Position numbers and translations under genes: made by a program. 64,000 nucleotides of DNA, from positions 2,197,001-2,261,000 of the forward strand of contig NC_092563.1 in the NCBI RefSeq assembly GCF_037975245.1, written 5' to 3'. This document shows, one piece after another, positions 22,629-33,900 of the stretch (position 1 is its first letter; each line of letters begins with the position of its first letter). The stretch is from Apostichopus japonicus. Its lineage: Eukaryota > Echinodermata > Holothuroidea > Aspidochirotida > Stichopodidae. The notes under the pieces were generated by a model that saw nothing but the letters and a program-made list of their open reading frames with translations, was not told where the DNA came from and searched no databases.

Positions 22629-25128
22629 CTTACCAGTCAAACGTCCCTTTATCAAAACATCCCTGTACCAAAACGTCCCCCCTTTTGGTCAAAACGTCCC
22701 CCTTTTGGTCAAAACGTCCCCGTCTATCACATTCATTCACAGTTGTGAAGGTTATAATTTGGCTAAGTTATCGGCATGCAAGTTGGATTACAGGCGCTAA
22801 ATAAATCATGAAGGACTATATCGTTTAATTATATTTGATATGAAAAAGCATAGGTATACGCTTTATGTTTTTCAGTGAATTAACAAATTAAGGAAACAAA
22901 ACATATTATACAAGAGGAATTAAAAAAGAATTTGGATGTGTATACTATACAATATATATATCTCTATATATTATTTTAAATTGAGTGGAATCACTTATCG
23001 TTTATTCAGGGCTGGAAAACCTTGCGAACCTGCCGAACCAGGTTCGCGGGAAATCCGCGATGCTCGCGGGAAATCCAGCCTGGCTGGAGAAAAAAAAAAA
23101 ATCGGGGAAAAAAAACGAAAAAAAAAAAAAAGAGGACGAACCTTAAAAAAAAAACACGAAGGAGCAAAAAAGTACATCTGTAAAAACAATAAGGAAAATT
23201 TCAGAAGAAAAGTTTCAGAAACAAAAGAAAAATGTCCAGAGAGCGTGCTCGCAATTTTAGTCACAATAGCCTATAACGAGTAATGATGTGTCCCCAACCC
23301 ACTCACAAAGGGAAATGTCACACGGACACACACGGCCCAGCGCGGGAAGATTGCTGTAATAAATCAGCCTTGCGGGAAATGTTTTGAACAATATTGCCAT
23401 TCCACATTTGTTATACTTATATTGTATGTTAGTTAGTCAACGTTTTCTTTCGTATGAATTTGACTTCAATTCAGTGTTACCTCTAAGGTGCAGGATTCCC
23501 TTCAACTGACTCAGTAATCCCGCAAAGAAAACATTTGTCTGCTGGAAATCCCCGCATCGTTTTCTTGCATTCGCGATAAGTTTATACTCAATGCACATCG
23601 TATTCACTTGACTGTAAAAAAACTCCGAAAATCAGTAGAGAAATTACCAATTGTGTACGAAAAGTAAGTTGGTACACCTTTCAAATTTTACGAAAGATCC
23701 AGCAAAACACTTTCGAAAAATTCACGCGAAACTGGCATATCGTGCTAAATGCAACTAATGTCATGTATACAAGGCTCTAGTACACCCATTTATGAATAAA
23801 CCGTAAGACCACATCTGGTGTTAAGCGGGGGGAAAAGAAAGTATTTTCTAGAATTTCAAAAAATACGGAAAAAATAATATCCTACCATAGTTAAGTGCAT
23901 AGCAAATAGCCTAACCACCTCGTCGGTTATGGATCTCACGTAACTACAAAAACACAACTAATTGTATTTTGCGAACTTGACATTTTCTACAAGAACATGG
24001 AAATAATATTAAGCATTTAGTTAATCATGCCAAGTGGTCTAAAACATATTTTATTACAAGGTTTTACTTTCATAAAGATGGCCATAGCTAGTGGGGCCTC
24101 GATGTGCTGCGTGTATCATGGGGAATACTCCATGAAACGTTTCTTGGAAACGTGCCAAAAATGTTAACAAACGGGTGTAAGACAGGGCATGGGCGCGCAG
24201 TTGTTTGGTAAGGTACAGTACCTGGGAAAATTCGCAGCACATGTACAGTAAGTAGCCTACCGTAGTACAGTATATAAGTAGGGACCGTACTGCAGTTGTA
24301 AACTGATGTACGTATAGTGTGCGCGGGGCTTTGCCGAACGTTGTTTGTTTCATAATATCGGAAGTTCTGTAAGTTAACTTTTTAAAGATTGTAAGGCAGA
24401 TTAAATCTTTTTTCATTTTATAACATAATATAGCTACTCTAACTTGTCATTTTCAAATTTTCATCAGCTTCGTGACAATTTAAATTAAAAAAGTTGTCAG
24501 TATTTTGCATCCTCAACTGCGAGTTTTTTATCGCCAGACACGCAAAAATACCAACATTTTCCGGGGTCTTTTCCCCCTCAACCCCACAGGGGTTCCAACC
24601 CTTGACCCTACCAGGCCCCTAGGGCGGGCCCCTGGACCCCACGCCTTTATACTTGCACGCTACGCATGCTCGGCGTGTTCGCTACGCGAACACCGGCGGG
24701 AAATCGGAAGTGTGTTCGCGGGAAATTGAACAAGGTTTTCCAACACTGCGTTTATTTTTACGAAGTAAAATTTTGTCACGGGTACTTGCCCCTGTTGATA
24801 TTTGACATTTTGAAGTATAGAATATATCGTTCGATTACCTTTAGTGTGGTAACGTTACATTCTCTTTTCTATTTATATTATCTTACCTCAGAAAATTATA
24901 CTCAAAAATGTTTCCGCCCTCATAATCGGCACTTCCCACTCCTAAAAACTGTGTTTTTAACCTAAACTATACTTATCCCTACTCTTTGATTTGAACTAAA
25001 AACATCCACACTTGCATTCCAACTGATTATAAAAGCGGGGACGTTTTGACTAAAGGGGACGTTTTGACTGCGGGGACGTTTTGGTAAAAAGCGGGGACGT
25101 TCTGGTAAGGGGATGTTTTGACTGGATA
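22629..25128. mobile_element. TIR element with subterminal repeats, split by a hAT insertion
   Basis: Left end: 'cttaccagtcaaacgtccc' then several copies of a 20-bp unit 'ttttggtcaaaacgtccccc'. The right end, read on the other strand, starts 'tatccagtcaaaacatcccc' and has the same 'tcaaaacgtcccc' units. The 11-bp direct repeat 'ccctggtaaag' flanks it at 22618-22628 and 25129-25139. Without the nested element the unit is about 750 bp and has no coding capacity, so it is non-autonomous. A target duplication of about 11 bp with long repeat-rich inverted ends fits Mutator-like elements best, but the superfamily is unproven. Confidence 0.8.
23007..24748. mobile_element. non-autonomous hAT-type DNA transposon
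   Basis: The left end reads 'cagggctggaaaaccttg' and the right end, on the opposite strand, 'cagtgttggaaaaccttg', 16 of 18 matching. A perfect 8-bp target duplication 'cgtttatt' flanks the element (22999-23006 and 24749-24756). CAG-starting TIRs with an 8-bp duplication are hallmarks of the hAT superfamily. Internal 'ttcgcgggaaat' motifs recur near both ends (about 23041, 24715). A poly-A-rich block lies at about 23090-23155, and a GC-rich stretch with short palindromes at about 24555-24715. No transposase similarity was recognised in any frame, so the element probably depends on a transposase encoded elsewhere. Confidence 0.9.
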
Positions 25129-25139
25129 CCCTGGTAAAG

Positions 25140-26394
25140 GTGAGTGAGCCTCTTAACCTTCCTGATCTCTTCCTGGTGTTTAGCGCCAATAATTCTCTTC
25201 AATTCAGTTGGTTCAATTATTCTGTAATGCTCTGCTTCAAGTCACAATTCTACTTTTAAAACAGATATATGTGTATGCTTTGGTCAAGTGCTGTTGTGTA
25301 TTTATTGTATTTTTGGGTTATGATTATTATGAAAATATTCTTAACTATTCTAGTATTACTTGAATATTTTTATCGCATCTAGTGTTAAAGACAGAATACA
25401 CAGACAGATACTTACTTAGCAGAGTTTGTTTAAGATTCCTCGTATTTTGGATAGGACTAGCTGGAATAGCCTGATGGTAGCCTAGGTTAATACTACTTAG
25501 TCGTAATACTAGTGCTGGGCAAGGCTAACACTTATCTACTGAGTACTACTAGCCTACAATCGTTAGGCTTGAATTTATAAAATTCCCGCATTGAGTAAGT
25601 AACACTATCATTATCAAGAAATAGAATGACAACAATTTTGAGGTTGCCAGTCTGCAAAAAGGAGTGATATGGTCAATCATACCTGGATCACTGTACGGGG
25701 TGCAAACTTCCCGAATTCATGTTATCATATCTTAGTGTATCTTCAAACAATATTTGTCTTGCAACTTAATTAAAGATCGTGGATTAAGCTTCTCGAGACC
25801 ATGGTGACGTTCCTAACGGTGTCTTCGTTCACTTCAGTTATACACCCAGCCTTTGAGCTCCCGCGGTACGGTATGGATCGTATGAAACGTACTGCACTCA
25901 ATATTGCAGGCAGCGCATCTGTCTCACAGGAAATAAAGGTCAAAGGTCGCTATATTATGTAATACAGCCGTAGAAATAAATTTCTTCCTGTTTACGGTGT
26001 CGAGCGATCAGGCTTGGAAAGGGTCTGTGACAGCTCTGCAAAATCTGACTCTTTCGATTTTCGGGTGACTTTAAACACCCTGAATCATTAGTAATTAGCA
26101 GTCTTGTCAGTATTAAGTTGGTATAGCTATAGGTAAGGGTTATTCGGAATGCTTCTATAGAGACATAACCTAGGCTTGATATATTTGCAATGTTTAACTG
26201 CAACAGTTAAGCTACGGACAAACACACCCAGGCTTATAGGCTAGGCCTAGTGTAACTTAGACTCAGTTAGACCTCAGTCAGGCCTAATTCCGTTAGCCCA
26301 GGTGTTTAAGACAGCCAGGAACGAACACTTCAGCGCTAGTTATATAATGCTATAAAAAAAATGTTGCATAGCCTTTTGATTTTTGTATCAAGTA
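25140..26394. promoter_or_regulatory. spacer upstream of EXOC2, possible promoter or 5' UTR exon
   Basis: The EXOC2 start exon is preceded by a 3' splice-site-like 'agtttatcag' at about 27890-27899, so at least one non-coding first exon is expected upstream. This interval or the following element may contain it. A GC-richer patch ('gagctcccgcggtacgg', about 25854-25870) and a DR1-like 'aggtcaaaggtcg' (about 25937-25949) are the only landmarks. No coding region is seen. Confidence 0.3.
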
Positions 26395-27675
26395 GGCCTG
26401 AGTCGGGTATCCGGGTACCCTACCGAACATTCTGGTAGTGGTAGTGGTACCCGAATCGAAGACGCACAATGTGCAGGGACCCATTTTCTGAGGGGGGGGG
26501 GGGGGAGAAATCGCATAACTGCTACGAGAGTGCTTTCATGATTTCAATAATTCCGTAGGTCTGCATGCTTGATTAATCAAGACACGCGAATACGGAAGAT
26601 TTATTTCATGAAATAACTGTCTTAACTCTTATACTAAGTGTAGATAGTTGCTTTAATTACTTAATGCTTCAAGTATTAGCCATTCTTAATAATTCTTTTT
26701 CGTGTGGATAAAATCACTCACCCCGAAAATAAAAATATAATACCGGTGAAAACTACTCAAATTGAAACCTTCAATCCTTCGCAACAGCAACAGTGTACGT
26801 AAAATACTACATTCCCTCTTCAAAACATAGCACATACCTTCCAAAAAATTGCCGATTTGCAGCTAATTGACAAAGCTACCCAAGTTTTTTATGCAAACCA
26901 ATGGTTAGGCAAGATCTTCCAATTAACTTAGTCTGGTGTTAGGCTACCATGTGGTCAAAGATAGCAGCAAAAATGAAAGTATTCGGTGAATATTTTAGTG
27001 CCAGCTATAACTGCGACACAATTTAAACAGATGGCTACATTTCCATGTTGATTCTGTGTGATTTTAGGCTACCATAGTGGTCGGAGGATTTTACACAAAC
27101 AGCTAGCTCTGGTAGTATAGTTGTAGCTACTGTATACGTTCGTGCATGCGTAAATATTGAAATTCTCAAAATGATTATAGACAGGATAACAAAACAAAAA
27201 TAATCGCAAGTGGCTTTTTACTTAACATTTATTCCAAATGCGTTCGTTTAGCGATGAATCTCTACACTGTCACAGCCGTAATGTCTGTTTAATTCAAGTT
27301 GAGAGCTGAAATTTATTACAGGAAGTGCCGTCTTGGCAACTTTTGACATGTAGGATTTGAAATCAAATTGCAGGAAATGCACCATCCCATGGCTAATGCA
27401 AACCCTGGATCGTAGTGAAAGAAACAGTCGGAATTCTTTTTTTTGCAAGGTTTTTCTCTTTTTCATGTGCATTTGCATTATAATTTATAATACATCAAAA
27501 CATGACATTCAGTTGTTCTTAACAACAGGAGCATGGATTGGAAAGGTTTATTTCGGAGGTGTAATTTAAGGTTGCATAGTGATCTGCCATTTATGTACAT
27601 TGTGTTTGGCTATTTCCACAATTTTTTTTAAATATTCGGTCCGGAGTTTCGGGTAACCGTTACCCGACTCAGGCC
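26395..27675. mobile_element. TIR element with candidate TA target duplication
   Basis: The left end 'ggcctgagtcgggta' is repeated inverted and without mismatch at the right end (27661-27675). Looser symmetry around 'tacccg' and 'ccgg' continues inwards. TA dinucleotides flank both ends (26393-26394, 27676-27677), as in Tc1/mariner-type insertions. The 1281-bp interior has no recognisable transposase. A G-run lies at about 26493-26505. The alternative is two unrelated insertions sharing an end sequence. Confidence 0.65.
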
Positions 27676-27922
27676 TAGTATTGTGACATGACCAGTCAGC
27701 CCCTAGGCTAAATCTGACAATGCTAGGACTAGGCTGTCTGACATTGAGGATGGGGGGATGGGGGACGGATTGGGTGGATCTAGAGGAGCAGTATCAATTT
27801 TAACACCAATGAAAATGGCTGTGGTTGTTTGCCCCAAATCTAAACGTTGTGTCATGCTTTTCACTCCTCTCCATTTCCCTCTGTCATTTAGTTTATCAGA
27901 AGGTACCAAACATCAGCTCAGT

Positions 27923-30900
27923 ATGCAGAGAAAGCTAAAAGATCCTCCAAAAGTGACTGGGCTTTCACCCAAAGAAGGAATACCTGGAACCAAAGTCACA
28001 ATTCGAGGAGAAAATCTTGGGACTAGTTCAAAAGATCTTATTGGTGAGATTTTTACATTTGCAAAATCTCAAGTACCTGACCGACAACTCAAACCACAGA
28101 ATTCAGACATTTGTCCAGATCTTACTTCATAGCACTTACACAGCACTTAATATCCTGTTTCTATTAGAACGAGGTTTGAAATATTTCGTATTGTCAATAC
28201 AAATGTTTAAAAGCATGACTTGAAAGTAGCATTAGCAAAAGCATTAGCAGAGAAACAGAGGACAGTATTTCCAAACCTCTTTATTGTTGTTGTAATCTTT
28301 AAGATTGTTTGAAATGTTTATCAAATATGCTTTGTTTCCATCTTGTTTCCAAACTGGACTCACTCCTTATGCTTATATACTTCAAATTTCTGTCTCTGTT
28401 CTAGGTCTCACTATTTGTGGTGTTAACTGCTTATTGTTGGCTGAATGGATATCACCTAAGAAGATATTTTGCACGACGACAAATTGCAAAGCGGATGGAC
28501 CAGTGATTGTGACCACAAAGTCTGGAGGGGAAGGAACATGCACAGTGTCCTTTCGTGGGCTTCAAATTCTTCCAAGTAAGGAAAACTTTAGCAGATTTTT
28601 CCCTTTCAAAGTATACCCAGTGGTTATTAATGTGACAGCTATGGAATACAAGTCAATACTGTTTAAAGGTATTGAAGACTCGCCCCAAACCGCATGCCGC
28701 ACTCTGAAAAAGTTAACTTTGCAAGCAACTTAACCGTTGCTTGCAAGTGAAGTTTTCTGCTTGTCGCTACAAAATGCAGACAGTAATGAAACGTGATACC
28801 TTGTTATCTTTATCTAGACCTGAGATGTCCATCGCTGTATTGCTTGTACACTGTGCTGTGGGTATTGACCGCAGCTGTATGTACTGACTGTACACTAGTG
28901 TCTAATTACCAATGGTAGCAAGCTGTGTGTGTATTTTCTGGGATCGATGTTGGTGTCTAACACTTCTGTTACACCTCATTCGAAACTAGGTTAGATTACC
29001 GGCATTAGACGTTTCTTTTTGCGCGAGTCTTCACACCCTTTAAATAGAAACTGCCACTGATGATCTTGCTACTAAGTCAAAATCTGATTCCTTGAAAGTT
29101 GAGTTATTAATGCATGGTAAATATCTGTGTTATATCAAGGAATGGATCAAAATCACATTGGGTAGGATGTGATGTCATCATGGCAAATATTCTTCCATAG
29201 CTTTCCTTTTCTTTCTTATTTTTCGAATACTCTTTTTAAACGTGCTACATTTGAAATGTTCGCTGTGCTGCTTAAGTACTCTGATTTCATTATGTTTATA
29301 CCAAAATGCAATGAAATTCTCTTTGGATGAATAATTTGTGTCAATCAAGTATGAAACAAAACAAGCAGAATGTTCATTTCAATTGCTATGGTGATGTTGT
29401 TAGCTCTGTTGTGCATTTATAAAATTTCGTTAGTGCTTAAAAATCTTTTGAACATTTATCTACTCATAAACCTTATATTATTATTATTATCATTATCATT
29501 GTCATTATCATTATCATGATTATGATTATGATTATTATTATTGTTATTGTTATTATTATTATGAATATTATTATGATTATTATTATTATTATGATTATGA
29601 TGATTATGATTATTATCATCTTGATGCAGATGCAGAAATGTAAGTATAAGTAAGTATATTTCGTCTGCAATAAATTTGCCCCTGTAAATATTAAATTTCA
29701 CACAGATTGAAAAAAAAACTGCCAGGAGGTGACCATTCTTTGACTTCTAGCTAATTTTGGGGTCATACTGGTGACCTTTACCAATTGCCAACTGGGCTAC
29801 TATCCCAATGTCCTCCTTGAGTGTCATGAGGTCCCTTCAGTCTACCATGTAGAATCTTCACTCATATGTGTTTAACAGTGTATATTATAGTATGTTAGAT
29901 TAGGTTAGGTTAGGTTACAATCATTTCAAAGTTGACTGCATTCGTATACTATGATCCTCTCCTTATTTACTCTTTATTTTTATCTTATTTTATGAAGATG
30001 CCGTGAAGGAGTGTGCAATATGGATGGATGAGTCCTCTCTGTTTGGTCATCGCCTCAACAATAGAACCGGCCCTTCTTCTCCCATGGCGTCACAGAGAGA
30101 AGATGCACTCGGGTTGAAAGTGGAGACGGCTGTGTAAGTCAGCTATTATTTTCAAAACAATGTTTTCAATATTAATATTTCATAAGTGAATGGCATTTCT
30201 ACAATGTATGCCTATCTTGTGGAGAATATGTTTCTTCTGGGAGTTCATGTCAAGTCAGTGGAATTTCAGTATTCAGTTTTATTCAATTGTATTTTCAATC
30301 AACCAATCAATCAGTCATGACGATCAAGCATTACAAAGAGATTTGGAGGTTCAAACATAATAGTGAGCCCAACAATACTGACAATAAATAATATGTGAAA
30401 TAGAAGTAATGTAAATTAGTTTAGAAGTTTGTGTTTTCATTCAAACTTTGTAGTTAAATAACCTGTTGCATATAAAGACTATAGATTTCTACAAAATGTT
30501 ATCCATTGAGCTTGCTCAGGTCTTAACAAGTTTTTTTTTGCACACACACCCCTAAATGGGTTTCAATTACTTTTGCAGTCTAGCACAAGTGTGACACTAG
30601 ACATGCCCCTTATCCATTGTTATCCTTGACGAACAAATCTGTTTATCAAACTAAAATAACAGTGCCATAAATATCTGGAATTCTCTCCCTGTCAGTATAG
30701 AATAAATACATAGGGTCTACCTCTCTTTTTAAGAAAAGGGTCATATTAAACACAAAACCCTAAATTTTCAGACATTTTGGCTGCAGAAAGATGTTAAGTA
30801 TATATATATGCAGTTTATTAATATTTAAGCTATGTATGCTTTATAGTTATGTCTGTTAGTCTTTAAATTTAGTTTTGTTACTGTTTGTTACGTGTGTGTT

Positions 30901-33900
30901 TTTAGAGGTAAACACAATTCTTTTCTTTTTTTTCTCATCTTCTTCTTTTCTTTGAATATTTTTCTTGTTTCCATTTTTTCCTTTTCTTTATGGGAAGGTT
31001 TCTACTGTGTTCAAGCCCAAACGATTCCTAGAACACTTCCTTTTACAACTATGTTGTACTACTTTCCATGAATTAAGTATATGTTTGTATGTAATGTTGT
31101 GGGGGAAAAAGTGATATGGGATGGGATGGGACGAGATGGGACGGGACCGGATGAAGAAGGAGAGGCAAGCCCAACTAACATCATTGATTTATGAGATAGA
31201 GATCTTCCAACATGTTTGCACATATTTAGGCAGGATAGTGTGTTTCTGGATTTTTTTCGCAACGCTATTAATGAACGCTCATTCATTATTTGGTTCAAGT
31301 GTGTTATATCCGTTTGTCTCTTTACCTTAATTCTAGCCCTCTATCAGATGACGAGTTGAAGAGCCTTTTTCCAGAAGGTATGTATTTTTTGGATGTTTCA
31401 TTTGCTATGTGACTTGTTCCTAAAGCTGATTTTTGCAACATCAAACATTGGAAGTGTATTCTGTAGAATGGAAAGGGGGTGGGAGGAGGGGTGAGGGAGG
31501 GTCTTGTCAGATTGGAACTTTGGCCAAATCACTAAGGTAGTAACAGATCCATTGACTTTACTCTGTACAGTTTTGCTGAAAATATTTTGTTATGCACTAG
31601 CTACAACATTTATGTATGTAGAGATGTATACATAAGGACTTGATGTTGCATCGTCAGAAAATTGGCCACTCCACCTTAGGTATTAGTTGGCCGGTAGGAA
31701 CAGATAACTTGGGAGGTTAGGAGCAGATGACCAGGGAGGTTGTTATCCACAGTTATCCACTACTGTTCACTTTGAGGGTCTCCTCTGTTCTCATGTTACC
31801 TGCAGGGAATAATTTAATGCTCAAATTTTTTGTCTAGCAGTTTTGAATGTTCTGAAGTTGGTCACATCTAATATGCTATGGTCCCTGTGTTCATATGATG
31901 CTATACATCCTTGCAGTTGTTAACATGTTGCCCCATATTGCAAAGCATTTTTGTTTGCGATACCGGATAAATGATGCCCTGTACCTGGAATGGAAAAAAC
32001 AGTTATGAAAATTGATTTGGCAGTTGGTTGTTCAATAAATGAGTTGCTTACTAGGTAATTAAAATAAGTCATATGTTTTGTCAATGAAGTGTGATCAACC
32101 AGCCTTGTGAACGACAGCATTAAATGTACATGTTTCCTGCACGGTGAAATAAACCGTTTGAAGTTTCATGTGGAATGAATAAGACAGACTAATCTTTTCC
32201 CTCTGTTTCTTGGATCTTGTCACAGGAAGTAGCAATCTAGCTTTGAAGAACTTTGACCCCGGACGGTATTTGATTGAAAGTCACAGCAGCACAAGGTAAG
32301 GTTTAATAAAGTTTTATGTCGTCTTGTCCGTACTGCTTGTTTGACTTTTGGAGAAGCCTTGAAGGTGATGCTAATGAAAGCCTATAGAAGTACTTACAAT
32401 TTAATGAATATATTGCTTCTGTCACAAATCGAAGATATTCTATATATCATGATATAGAAAAAGGAAGTTACGTACTGGTGTAACTAGGTTCAATGATTCT
32501 AATCTTTTAAGGTAAAGTTCACAGGTTGAATGCATAAATATGTCTTACGACTCAAGTGAATTTAATTTTGTAACATAATAGTATCTTGCAAACGATTCAG
32601 AATTTGTAAATTTGATGCAAATCATCAATATTTCAGAATACATCGCGCCCATATTTTCCCAACATGTGTGATAGAGACTGTTTTGAGTATCACAAAGTAT
32701 TTTTTCCAGATTTGTTTAATGTTACTTTTTTGTTTTGTTTTGCTTTTTAAGGACTTTTTTGGACAATTAAAGGAAGAAACCATTCATAAGAAAGCATGCA
32801 TGCATTGAAGTAGTAGCAAGTGTTAATGTTTAATTTATTAACTTTCTTCTGGAGAGATGGTGTCATCCGAGGAAGTTTCCATCTCCACAAAAGAATGAGG
32901 AATGGTCAGATTTTTCTTTGCATTACCTGAGAAAGAAAAGTTAATGTATCCTTGAAGGGTTTCATATTAAAATTGTATTTATGTTTCAGTTTTGAAATTT
33001 CTAATTTTTTTTATTTTTTATGATTTTTAATACCTTTTCAGTTTCTCTGAACTGAAGAAAGGGTTGAGTAATCTGAGGGAGCAGTCATCAAGCATCAAGA
33101 CAGAAGGACCTCAAACATTTATCAAAGCAAACCTTAGCACCTTCATGAACTGCCAGGACATTCTAGCTAGTAAGCAGACCATGCTATTTTAGCATAAATT
33201 AGTGTATTGAGTTTGGTCAGTCGAGTTTTAGACATTACAGGATTCTGATACATGAAATATGGTAGCTCGGAGAGTTTGTTTCAAGCATTTATCACGAATT
33301 ATTAATTATTAGCTAATGATCAGGTATTAAATATTTCAAAGTGTAGCTGCCCCCCCCCCACCCCCCATCCCTCTCCCCCAAGTAGTCACTATATTCGAGG
33401 GATGATGTTACTACTACTCTATTGGGCAAAACTTCACAGATTGGTTCGAATTGCTCCCCTTTCTTATTAGTGACTAGAGTATGATTGGTTACATAGAATT
33501 TCCCCTCCCCCCCAATCCACTGCCTGCAATAATCTTTTGTTGTAATATGATCTAGAATGCTATGTTCAATGCCAAAACCCTGAAGTAATCCTTCTCTTCC
33601 AAAATAAATGCATGAAGTTGGTGCTTATATACTTTGATGACTAAATCAGCCCTCATCCCAAATCTTATATGCAAACTAGGTATGTACGTCAGTCGTCAGT
33701 TGTGAAAGTATTTTGTGTTGTTCGGCATCTTTGGCCAAATGGGTACTTCAGGCAAAAGTACATTGGCTGTCCTGTAGATCAAAACCATCTGTAAGGACAA
33801 ACTTTTGGTTCAAAGTGCTTTTCATTTTACATCTTATTGACCTGTTTGGACCATTCAACAGGTATCCATAAAGGTTTGGAAAAGCATGAAAACATTGTCC

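Noticed and set aside
24054-24416. 120-codon minus-strand frame inside the hAT element, considered as a transposase remnant
   Set aside because: No transposase motif or hAT dimerisation-domain pattern could be recognised, and the length is compatible with chance.
27758-27922. In-frame upstream extension of the EXOC2 reading frame with an earlier ATG
   Set aside because: A splice-acceptor-like sequence ends near 27899, and the conserved N-terminus starts at the ATG at 27923. The extension is most likely intron.
29456-29701. Poly-Asn and poly-Ile open frames on the minus strand
   Set aside because: They come from an ATT/ATC microsatellite inside EXOC2 intron 2.
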